NCBI GenBank assembly: GCA_903918595.1
Contig: CAIXFB010000261.1
Coordinates: forward strand, 1 to 9,750
DNA: 9,750 nucleotides
Source of the DNA: an uncultured Actinomycetes bacterium
Lineage (GTDB): Bacteria > Actinomycetota > Actinomycetes > S36-B12
Direction of reading: 5' to 3'
Shown here: piece by piece, positions 1 through 6,602 of the stretch
Layout: each line of letters begins with the position of its first letter
Numbering within the stretch: position 1 is the first letter of the stretch
Made by a program: the position numbers and the translations under genes
Notes under the pieces: generated by a model
The model's input: only the letters and a program-made list of their open reading frames with translations
The model's database searches: none
Told to the model about the DNA's origin: nothing

Positions 1-808
1 CCCACAAATCAATTTCGGCAACATCGATGAGATTCGTCGCACGGTCGAATACTGCAATCAAATTCCAGTCCACGAGCGTCATCCCTATGGTGGCGACCTC
101 GTTTACACGGCTTTCTCAGGTTCGCATCAAGACGCGATCAATAAGGGTTTCAATGCGATGCAGGCCGATGCTGCCGCTGCCGGCGTGCCCGTCGATGCAT
201 TCCGCTGGGAAGTTCCATACCTGCCTATCGATCCCAAGGATGTTGGTCGCACCTACGAGGCTGTGATTCGCGTGAACAGCCAATCGGGCAAAGGCGGCGT
301 GGCCTACATCATGCGCACGGAGCACAAACTCGAACTCCCCCGCCGCCTGCAGATCGAATTTTCACAAGTGGTGCAACATGTCACTGATTCAGAGGGTGGT
401 GAAGTGAGCCCTGAAGACATCTGGTCGACTTTCTCAGGTGAATACCTGCCTGACCCCCAAGCACCGTGGGGTCGGTTTGCCTTGAAGTCCGTCAAGCTCG
501 ACTCCGCTGTCGATGGTGATACATCCGTCGATGTGGTCATCACCGACAACGGAGCAGAAGTCAGTCTTTCGGGCAATGGCAACGGTCCGGTCGCCGCTTT
601 CTGTGACGCGATGCACGGACACGGAGTCGATGTGCGAGTTCTCGACTACCACGAGCACGCCATGAGTGCGGGTGGCGATGCCAAAGCAGCGGCCTACCTG
701 GAGTGCGCCATTGAAGGCACTGTGCTGTGGGGTGTGGGAATTGACCCTTCCATCACCACCTCATCGCTCAAAGCGATCATCAGCGCGGTGAATCGCGCCG
801 TGCGATAG
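1..808 (+). CDS. leuA: 2-isopropylmalate synthase, C-terminal part (5' end outside window)
   Basis: LeuA condenses acetyl-CoA with 2-oxoisovalerate to give 2-isopropylmalate, the first committed step of leucine synthesis, in the cytoplasm. The frame is open from base 2 and gives 268 residues ending at TAG 806-808. It begins with VHERHPYGGDLVY and FSGSHQDAINKG, followed by WEVPYLPIDP. The His of GSHQD (codon 125-127) and the Tyr of VPYLP (codon 218-220) match the catalytic His379/Tyr410 pair described for M. tuberculosis LeuA, by recalled alignment. From about base 460 to the end is the LeuA_dimer allosteric domain, with the GNGPVAAFCDAM and LDYHEHAMSAGGDAKAAAY motifs that bind leucine for feedback inhibition. 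This is the long actinobacterial form of LeuA. The gene runs convergently into the minus-strand operon, with no bases between the two stop codons. The amino-terminal TIM barrel and the promoter lie outside the window. Confidence 0.97.
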   Translation, partial: PQINFGNIDEIRRTVEYCNQIPVHERHPYGGDLVYTAFSGSHQDAINKGFNAMQADAAAAGVPVDAFRWEVPYLPIDPKDVGRTYEAVIRVNSQSGKGGVAYIMRTEHKLELPRRLQIEFSQVVQHVTDSEGGEVSPEDIWSTFSGEYLPDPQAPWGRFALKSVKLDSAVDGDTSVDVVITDNGAEVSLSGNGNGPVAAFCDAMHGHGVDVRVLDYHEHAMSAGGDAKAAAYLECAIEGTVLWGVGIDPSITTSSLKAIISAVNRAVR

Positions 809-1720
809 TCACTCCTCAGGAGCGACGAAACTCGGCGCACGGCTGCGTTGTGCCCAAGCAACCGCGATCACCACGACAAGTGCCGCGGCGATGGTGCCCA
901 ACCCCACGACTTCACCTAAGAACAAGGCAGACCACAACAGTGTTAAAAGCGCTTGCAGTTGCTGCACTTGACCACCATGTGCAACCCCAGCCAAGGCGAG
1001 TCCGCGATACCACGCGAAGAATCCGAAATACATCGACGAGATGCCAAGCAGGAGTAGTGCACCCCACTCAGCTGGTGAGGTGACATACGAGTCTTTTGTC
1101 GCCCAATACAAAATGACAGTGGCGGGCAAGGTGACCGGGAGCGAGAAAACCACAACCCACGAAATCACCTGCCACCCGGGCATTACCTTGGTGACTGCGG
1201 CTCCTTGCACGTAACACAAGGATGATGAAATAACTGCGCCGATGATCAAGAGATCGGCGTAGATGCTCCCCCCTTCGAGCCCACCTTGGCTCAGGGAGAA
1301 CACGACAAGGGCGGCGGTTCCCACTGCGACAGCCACCCAAAATGACCTCGACACGCGTTCATGGGTGAACATGACGGCAAAGATCGCGGTCGTCAAAGGC
1401 ATGAATGCCGCGATGACGGCTGTGTGAGCTGAAGTGGTTGACTGCAAAGCTATCGCCAACAAGATCGGCCAGCCAAAGACAGCACCGAGCATGGTGATCA
1501 CAATCGGTTTCCACAAGTGCCGCGGTGGTATGGGCACACGTTGAATCGAGAGAAACACGATGGCAATTGCCGCTGCGATGACCGCCCGAGCCGTTGCGGT
1601 CACAACTGGGTCAAAGCCGCCAACAGCAACTTTCGTGAGCGGAACCGAAAATGAAAAGAGCAGAACGCCCAAGAATGCCCAGGACAGGCCTATCCGGACC
1701 CGGGCATCCCCTGCGCTCAC
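809..1720 (-). CDS. EamA/DMT-family membrane transporter
   Basis: A 303-residue, very hydrophobic protein with about ten predicted membrane segments (roughly residues 10-28, 35-58, 72-92, 98-117, 125-143, 153-172, 183-205, 217-238, 243-268 and 272-291). It has the two-repeat layout of the drug/metabolite transporter superfamily. Each repeat ends with the typical pore-helix pattern followed by a glutamate: AFMPLTTAIFAVMFTHE in the first (E121) and QLQALLTLLWSALFLGE in the second (E270). The length is normal for the family. It starts with GTG, and that GTG overlaps the serA stop as GTGA (1717-1720), so translation is probably coupled; no clear Shine-Dalgarno is visible. Family members export amino acids, sugars or other small metabolites. 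The position at the end of an ilv-serA operon suggests an amino-acid exporter, but this is inference and the substrate cannot be read from the sequence. Confidence 0.93.
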   Translation of the reverse strand: MSAGDARVRIGLSWAFLGVLLFSFSVPLTKVAVGGFDPVVTATARAVIAAAIAIVFLSIQRVPIPPRHLWKPIVITMLGAVFGWPILLAIALQSTTSAHTAVIAAFMPLTTAIFAVMFTHERVSRSFWVAVAVGTAALVVFSLSQGGLEGGSIYADLLIIGAVISSSLCYVQGAAVTKVMPGWQVISWVVVFSLPVTLPATVILYWATKDSYVTSPAEWGALLLLGISSMYFGFFAWYRGLALAGVAHGGQVQQLQALLTLLWSALFLGEVVGLGTIAAALVVVIAVAWAQRSRAPSFVAPEE

Positions 1721-3300
1721 ACTAGGTCGACGAATCGGCCCGAGTGGGCACCGATCTTGGTAATGATGGAATCAATGACTGTGCTTGGCACGGAAGAATC
1801 AACGGTGAGCACGATAAGGGCGTGTGCAGTGTCATCACGACTGACCTGCATGCCGCCGATGTTTACCCCAGCATCACCAAGGATCTGTCCCACGATGCCC
1901 ACCACGCCCGGCTTATCGTGATACCGGAAGAACACCATGTTCTCTGACACCGGGACATCGACATCGAAGCCATCAACTTCCACAACCTTGCCGATGTTCT
2001 TTGCGCCGGTGACGGTGCCCGCGACACTTACCGAGGAACCGTTCGTGAGTGTCAAGCGAACCCGTACCAAGTTGCGATGATCCGGAGAAGTCTTGTCTGT
2101 GGTGAGGGCAACTTCAACGCCGCGCTGCTCAGCGAGCACCGGAGCATTGACATATGAAACTGGATCATGCACCAATTTCTGGAAGACACCCTTCAGCGCA
2201 GAGAGCTCAAGGACCCGAACGTCATGCTCGATGACCTCACCAAGTACCTCAACATCGACCCGCTCCACGGCGTCGTCGGCCAAACCGCAAGCAATCGATC
2301 CAAGGCTTTCCGCGAGGGGTAGAAGTGGCTTGATCTGCTCAGCAAGCTGACCGCCCTGCACATTCACCGCATCAGGTACGAGTTCGCCAGCAAGAGCAAG
2401 TCGCACTGAGCGCGCAACCGAGATGCCCGCCTTCTCCTGAGCCTCATCGGTGGATGCACCTAGGTGCGGTGTTGCAACGACTTTCTCCAATGAGAAAAGC
2501 GGAGAGTCGGTGCAAGGCTCTTTGGCGTAGACATCGAGGCCCGCGCCAGCCACACGACCTTCGACCATGGCTTGGTAGAGGGCAGCCTCGTCGATGATCC
2601 CACCTCGAGCAGCGTTGATGATGTGGACGGTGGGCTTGACCTTGCGAAGCGCCTCCTCACCAATGAGCCCCACTGTTTCCGGGGTTTTCGGAAGGTGGAC
2701 GGTAATGAAGTCCGACTCGGCAAGCAACTCATCGAGGGTGGTCATCCGAACACCAAGTTGAGCGGCTCGCGCCGGCTGCACGTAGGGGTCATAGGCAATC
2801 AACTTGACGCCAAATGCGCTCAGGCGCTGGGCGACCAAAACGCCAATGCGTCCGAGACCAACCACGCCAACGGTCTTATCGGCGACCTCTACTCCGGTGT
2901 ACTTGGAGCGCTTCCACTCACCCTTCGTCAGCGCCGAGTTCGCCGGGACGATGTTGCGCGCACTAGCAAGGAGCAGGCCAACAGCCAATTCAGCGGCGCT
3001 GACGATGTTTGAGGTCGGGGCATTCACGACCATGACACCAGCTTGGGTGGCGGCCTTAACGTCGACGTTATCGAGACCCACGCCAGCCCGAGCGATCACT
3101 TTCAGCTTCTTCGCAACACCGAGCGCCTCTTCATCAACCATGGTGGCAGATCGCACCAGGATGGCGTCAACGTCGACTATTGCTGCCAGAAGAGCAGTTC
3201 GATCGGCGCCATCACATTCGATGATCTCGAAATCTGGGCCGAGGGCCTCGACAGTGGCTGGGGATAATTCTTCGGCGATGAGTACTTTGGCTTTGGTCAC
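1717..3300 (-). CDS. serA: D-3-phosphoglycerate dehydrogenase
   Basis: SerA oxidises 3-phosphoglycerate with NAD+ to 3-phosphohydroxypyruvate, the first step of serine synthesis. The 527 residues match the long actinobacterial type (about 528 in M. tuberculosis). The substrate-binding part contains ARAGVGLDNVD (about 70-80). The nucleotide-binding domain has GLGRIG at 148-153 and DPY at 171-173. The catalytic set is Arg232 in NAARGG, Glu261 in KEPCTDSPL and His279 in TPHLGAST. Residues about 320-450 form the intervening allosteric domain found in type I enzymes. Residues about 455-527 are a C-terminal ACT domain (HDKPGVVGIVGQILGDAGVN) expected to bind serine for feedback control. The start is GTG at 3300, nine bases after the stop of the upstream photolyase-like gene. 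No strong Shine-Dalgarno is seen, but the next methionine (residue 54) would remove conserved sequence. The downstream transporter overlaps it by four bases. Confidence 0.97.
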   Translation of the reverse strand: MTKAKVLIAEELSPATVEALGPDFEIIECDGADRTALLAAIVDVDAILVRSATMVDEEALGVAKKLKVIARAGVGLDNVDVKAATQAGVMVVNAPTSNIVSAAELAVGLLLASARNIVPANSALTKGEWKRSKYTGVEVADKTVGVVGLGRIGVLVAQRLSAFGVKLIAYDPYVQPARAAQLGVRMTTLDELLAESDFITVHLPKTPETVGLIGEEALRKVKPTVHIINAARGGIIDEAALYQAMVEGRVAGAGLDVYAKEPCTDSPLFSLEKVVATPHLGASTDEAQEKAGISVARSVRLALAGELVPDAVNVQGGQLAEQIKPLLPLAESLGSIACGLADDAVERVDVEVLGEVIEHDVRVLELSALKGVFQKLVHDPVSYVNAPVLAEQRGVEVALTTDKTSPDHRNLVRVRLTLTNGSSVSVAGTVTGAKNIGKVVEVDGFDVDVPVSENMVFFRYHDKPGVVGIVGQILGDAGVNIGGMQVSRDDTAHALIVLTVDSSVPSTVIDSIITKIGAHSGRFVDLV

Positions 3301-3309
3301 TGGGTAAGC

Positions 3310-4563
3310 CTAGCGTCGGGCCCGTCGCCACGCTGTGTACGAGGTGACCGACCCCGCCTTGGGCCATTGCAGCCACGGCCACGGCGCAATTGCCACGAGA
3401 TCAAGCTGCGCAGCCCGGTCCCGCCAGCCTGGGACTGGCGCAAAAGTTGTAGCCAGCCTCCTGCCAGCAAGCACCTCAACAGGGTTGCCAATCCAGACTT
3501 CTAACTCTCGCTCCTCTGCCAACTCAGCCAAGGTTTCGGCGAGGAACCGAAAGCGGTTTGCAGACAACTTCAACCGGCCGAGGAGCGGCTCATCGAAAAC
3601 AAAAATCAGTGGCACATCAGTAGCACCAGCACTTGCCGGATCACTCACGCCCAGGCTCTCAGCAGTTAACCAGACGTATTCCGGATCCCGCGTCTGCTCC
3701 CACGCACGCGGCCCGGAGATCTCACTGAGATCGTCAATCTGCCGTAGCCGGTCATCGGTAAACGGCTTTGGCTCTCGCTCATCGGCACTGGGCCACTCTG
3801 CGATCGGACAGTTGCGCTCGAGGGGGCAGCTGGTGCAAAAACCCGGCGACCGCTTTTCAACCTGCCACCGGGAAAAACCATAAGGCTTACCCGTGAGCGC
3901 TCCGATGGTCCATTGCCACCCAATCCGGTTCGCTGCGCGCGATCCATCAAGCAGGTGCCGATACATGAGATCTTCACCATCACGCCACCTCGCTCCTTCC
4001 CGAACACTCCAGTGGGAGGCAAGCCACATGCGCTGTTGATTGGTCAGCCAGCCCGTCTCGGCGAGTTCCTGCCAGGCACTTTCCACACACAATGCCGACG
4101 AACTCCACGGGTGCTCAGAATCATCCACATCTGGCCGTGCGGAGCGTTCGTCCACCTCAAACCTCAGTGACTCCCCCGACGCCGTGCCAACGCGCGCATA
4201 TACATGGCGGGCGTACTCCTGCCACATCAGTTCATCACGAAACTTCACGACGTCTTCGTCGGGACCATCGGCAACGCGATCCCATACTTCTTGCAAGGAC
4301 AACAGCCCGTGTCTGATGTAGGGCGAAAGGCGTGATGCGCCTCGAGTCTTCTCAGGCCACACGTTGTTTCGCCGCCGTGCGTAGCCGCGCACTTCGAAAT
4401 TTGCCAGTGCGGCATCGGCTGCCCGCTGTCCGCCACGAATTGCGATAGGTGCCTCTCCACGTGGTTCGTAAGGATCGGTGCTCACATGCCCAAGGTGCTT
4501 GGTGACCCACTCTCGAACCCCTTGATGATCTGAACTGGGAGTCGGCAAGCGCTGAGCACTCAT
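3310..4563 (-). CDS. Photolyase/cryptochrome-like FAD-binding protein with reversed domain order and four-Cys cluster
   Basis: A 417-residue protein related to DNA photolyases. Residues about 55-240 resemble the FAD-binding domain: SRLSPYIRHG (77-86), ELMWQEYARH (111-120), NQQRMWLASHW (175-185), WRDGE (193-197) and LLDGSRAANRIGWQW (204-218). D206, N212 and W216 have the spacing of E. coli D372/N378/W382, and W193 corresponds to W359. The usual AW..G.TGYP segment is absent. C159, C243, C246 and C252 (CTSCPLERNCP) parallel the [4Fe-4S] ligands C350, C438, C441 and C454 of Agrobacterium PhrB. Residues about 315-400 (PLIFVFDEPLLGR, LSANRFRFLAETLAEL, WIGNPVEVL) look like the photolyase alpha/beta antenna domain, which normally comes first. 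No such domain precedes the FAD region here. The ATG overlaps the upstream stop as ATGA (4560-4563). Likely roles are light-driven DNA repair or blue-light sensing; activity is not established. Flavoprotein assignment is firm; substrate and metal cluster are inferred. Confidence 0.87.
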   Translation of the reverse strand: MSAQRLPTPSSDHQGVREWVTKHLGHVSTDPYEPRGEAPIAIRGGQRAADAALANFEVRGYARRRNNVWPEKTRGASRLSPYIRHGLLSLQEVWDRVADGPDEDVVKFRDELMWQEYARHVYARVGTASGESLRFEVDERSARPDVDDSEHPWSSSALCVESAWQELAETGWLTNQQRMWLASHWSVREGARWRDGEDLMYRHLLDGSRAANRIGWQWTIGALTGKPYGFSRWQVEKRSPGFCTSCPLERNCPIAEWPSADEREPKPFTDDRLRQIDDLSEISGPRAWEQTRDPEYVWLTAESLGVSDPASAGATDVPLIFVFDEPLLGRLKLSANRFRFLAETLAELAEERELEVWIGNPVEVLAGRRLATTFAPVPGWRDRAAQLDLVAIAPWPWLQWPKAGSVTSYTAWRRARR

Positions 4564-4961
4564 CGGGCGAGCCGAATGACGAAGGTGCCTTTTGCCGTTG
4601 ATGGATCGACCACCCTGCCTCCTTGGATGATTTCCACATCTCCGGCAGCAACTAACCGGCGGGCGGCACGTCTGATTGATTCGACGAAATGTGGATCACC
4701 TTCGCAGTTGCCAAGCGCAGCGGCATCAGATGAGACACCGATGCCTCGTGGCTGCGCCTTGAGCAATGCAAGGATGCTCGCCTGTAGTTCCATATCGAAT
4801 GGGCGCACCCCGCGGGCACGGCAAGCACTCGAGCAGTACTTCACTTCGTGCCAGTTCTTTGCCCACGATTTGCGCCATGACATGGTTCGACCGCAGGACA
4901 GACACACTTTCGTATCCGTCCTGCGGTCGGAGGAACCAGTAGCCACCTGAGCATTCTTCAC
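4560..4961 (-). CDS. DUF2256-DUF3253 fusion protein (small zinc-ribbon-like protein)
   Basis: A 133-residue protein of unknown function. Residues 19-50 match the DUF2256 pattern: CLSCGRTMSWRKSW (20-33) followed by VKYCSSACR (40-48), giving four cysteines C20, C23, C43 and C47 in a CX2C-X19-CX3C arrangement that probably binds zinc. Residues about 57-133 match DUF3253, a small winged-helix-like domain: the ILALLKAQPRGIG helix, IRRAARRLVAAGDVEI (96-111) and GGRVVDPSTAKGTFVIRL. It starts with GTG 21 bases after the ilvC stop. A second in-frame GTG (codon 6) is a possible start, and neither has a clear Shine-Dalgarno. It overlaps the photolyase-like gene by four bases (ATGA), implying linked production. 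From general recollection, DUF2256 genes often sit beside photolyase/cryptochrome genes, which suggests a shared process such as cofactor loading or nucleic-acid binding. That is inference only. Confidence 0.88.
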   Translation of the reverse strand: MKNAQVATGSSDRRTDTKVCLSCGRTMSWRKSWAKNWHEVKYCSSACRARGVRPFDMELQASILALLKAQPRGIGVSSDAAALGNCEGDPHFVESIRRAARRLVAAGDVEIIQGGRVVDPSTAKGTFVIRLAR

Positions 4962-4982
4962 GAATACTGCAGGGAGCGCAGA

Positions 4983-6011
4983 TCAGCGAGCAGCAGTGCC
5001 TTCGACATAGTCGTCGTCAGACTTCTTGACCCAACTCATCATCGCGCGGAGGTTACGGCCAACGGCTTCGATGGGGTGCTTCTCACCCTTTTCGCGGAGT
5101 TCGATGAACTCTGCGCCACCACTGAGCTGATCGTCCATGAAGCGCTGCGCGAAGGCACCGTTTTGGACATCGGCCAGCACCGCCTTCATGTTCTCCTTGA
5201 CGTGCGGGTCGATTACACGCGGGCCAGAAACATAGTCGCCATACTCGGCGGTGTCTGAAACGCTCCAGCGCTGCTTGGCAATGCCACCTTCATACATGAG
5301 ATCCACAATGAGCTTGAGCTCATGAAGGCACTCGAAGTAAGCAACCTCAGGCTGGTAGCCGGCCTCGGTCAACGTTTCGAAGCCGTACATGACCAACTGC
5401 GAGACACCGCCGCACAGCACGGCCTGCTCGCCAAACAGGTCAGTCTCGGTCTCTTCGGTGAAGGTCGTCTTGATGCCACCTGCGCGCAACGAACCGATGG
5501 CCCGGGCGTAGGACAGCGCGAGCTGCCAGGCTTGACCTGAAGCGTCTTGCTCAACAGCAACGATCGCGGGAACACCACGGTCACTGACATATTCGCGGCG
5601 CACCAAGTGGCCTGGGCCCTTGGGAGCAACCATGCAGACGTCGACGAAAGCAGGTGGCTTGATGAAGTCGTAACGAATGTTGAATCCGTGCGCAAAGAAC
5701 AGCGCATCGCCCTCTTGCAGGTTCGGCTCAATGGCCTCTTTGTACAAGCGTCCCTGAACGGGGTCTGGGACCAGAATCATGATGAGATCGGCCTCGGCTG
5801 CTGCCGTGGCGGGATCGACGACCCGTAAACCGGCCTCTTCAGCCTTGGCTCGACTCTTGGAACCCTCAGCGAGCCCAACGCGCACGTCAACACCCGAATC
5901 GCGCAAGTTCAACGCATGTGCGTGACCCTGGCTACCAAAGCCGATGATCGCAACAACGCGGTTTTGGATGATGGAAAGGTCTGCGTTGTCGTCGTACATC
6001 AGATCAGCCAC
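4983..6011 (-). CDS. ilvC: Ketol-acid reductoisomerase, class I
   Basis: IlvC isomerises and reduces 2-acetolactate and 2-aceto-2-hydroxybutyrate with NADPH and Mg2+, the second common step to valine and isoleucine. With the GTG start chosen here the protein has 342 residues and begins VADLMYDDNADLSII (first residue read as Met), the usual actinobacterial amino terminus. Key sites in this numbering: dinucleotide motif GFGSQG (24-29), GSKS phosphate-binding loop (50-53), His108 in FFAHGFN, Mg ligands Asp191 and Glu195 (TDLFGEQ), Glu227 and Glu231 (FECLHEL), and Ser252. These fit a short class I enzyme. The frame stays open to an ATG at 6065, but the extra 18 residues (MQMSARYPSR...) are basic, not family-like and lack a ribosome site. 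The GTG at 6011 has AAGGAG seven bases upstream. It lies 66 bases after ilvN and 21 bases before the DUF2256 gene. Confidence 0.97.
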   Translation of the reverse strand: MADLMYDDNADLSIIQNRVVAIIGFGSQGHAHALNLRDSGVDVRVGLAEGSKSRAKAEEAGLRVVDPATAAAEADLIMILVPDPVQGRLYKEAIEPNLQEGDALFFAHGFNIRYDFIKPPAFVDVCMVAPKGPGHLVRREYVSDRGVPAIVAVEQDASGQAWQLALSYARAIGSLRAGGIKTTFTEETETDLFGEQAVLCGGVSQLVMYGFETLTEAGYQPEVAYFECLHELKLIVDLMYEGGIAKQRWSVSDTAEYGDYVSGPRVIDPHVKENMKAVLADVQNGAFAQRFMDDQLSGGAEFIELREKGEKHPIEAVGRNLRAMMSWVKKSDDDYVEGTAAR

Positions 6012-6077
6012 GGGTTTTCTCCTTATTCGTTGGGTTCGGGAAGGGTATCGGGCACTCATCTGCACCCGAAATTCGGC
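6012..6077 (-). other. ilvN-ilvC intergenic spacer with weak hairpins
   Basis: This 66-base gap holds a possible stem TCGG(GT)GCA / TGCCCGA (6069-6048, loop GATGAG, two-base bulge). A competing short stem CCGA/TCGG lies at 6075-6066, and the ilvC ribosome site is at 6024-6019. No U-run follows either stem, so this is not an intrinsic terminator. It may tune mRNA processing or the relative output of ilvN and ilvC; this is weak inference. No convincing promoter was found here. Confidence 0.35.
6019..6024 (-). promoter_or_regulatory. Shine-Dalgarno of ilvC
   Basis: On the minus strand AAGGAG stands seven bases before GTG 6011. It is the strongest ribosome binding site in the window and decides the ilvC start in favour of the GTG over the ATG at 6065. 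Confidence 0.85.
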
Positions 6078-6602
6078 TTAGGCGGTGCGGTCCAGTGAGC
6101 GCACAGATCGGTCGGTGATCGATCGGGGGCCACGGCCCACAGCCACCAACCCTGACTTCACCAATTCCTTGATCCCGAACGGCTCAAGCACGCGCAAGAA
6201 CGCGTCGAGTTTGTCATGGGCGCCGGTGGCCTCGATCGTGACAGCGTCGGTTGCTACGTCGACGACCTTGGCGCGGAAGAGTTGCACCGTCTCAAGAATG
6301 TGCGACCGGCTTTCCAAATCAGCTTTCACTTTGACCAGCATGATCTCCCGCTGAACCGATGCGTCTGCATCGAGCTCTACGATCTTGAGCACGTTGATGA
6401 GCTTGTTCAACTGCTTGGTCACCTGCTCCAAAATAGCCCCCTCAACATTGACCACAATCGTCATGCGGGATACCTCAGGGACCTCAGTTGGGCCTACTGC
6501 AAGAGACTCGATGTTGAAACCACGACGAGAAAAAAGACTCGCCACCCGCGCAAGAACGCCGGGCTTGTCTTCAACTAGAACCGAAAGCGTGTGCCTAGAC
6601 AT
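6078..6602 (-). CDS. ilvN: Acetohydroxyacid synthase, small regulatory subunit
   Basis: IlvN activates the catalytic subunit IlvB and confers valine feedback inhibition. The protein has 174 residues, the usual length for the two-domain bacterial form. The N-terminal ACT domain (about 4-78) has HTLSVLVEDKPGVLARVASL with the ligand-contacting Gly15 and RRGFNIESLAVG with Asn30. The C-terminal ACT-like domain (about 85-160) has REIMLVKVKAD, and LEPFGIKELVKSGLVAVGRG (139-158) is typical of the family end. The start is ATG at 6602, overlapping the ilvB stop by one base (TAATG), so translation is probably coupled. A GGGGAAG stretch inside the end of ilvB could serve as the ribosome site. ilvC follows 66 bases downstream. 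Confidence 0.97.
   Translation of the reverse strand: MSRHTLSVLVEDKPGVLARVASLFSRRGFNIESLAVGPTEVPEVSRMTIVVNVEGAILEQVTKQLNKLINVLKIVELDADASVQREIMLVKVKADLESRSHILETVQLFRAKVVDVATDAVTIEATGAHDKLDAFLRVLEPFGIKELVKSGLVAVGRGPRSITDRSVRSLDRTA

Noticed and set aside
27..266. Plus-strand frame at 27-266
   Set aside because: It is out of frame with the leuA coding sequence, which has conserved catalytic motifs across the same bases.
2572..3307. Long open frames opposite serA (2572-3012, 2804-3307)
   Set aside because: They are antisense shadows of a clear, conserved serA; their composition is a by-product of codon bias and they show no family motif or ribosome site.
6012..6065. 18-residue N-terminal extension of IlvC starting at ATG 6065
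   Set aside because: The extension is basic and unlike the family, has no ribosome binding site, and lies over a potential hairpin; GTG 6011 has AAGGAG at ideal spacing and gives the usual N-terminus.
6048..6075. Stem-loops after the ilvN stop as a terminator
   Set aside because: The stems are short and bulged, no U-run follows, and ilvC continues the operon.
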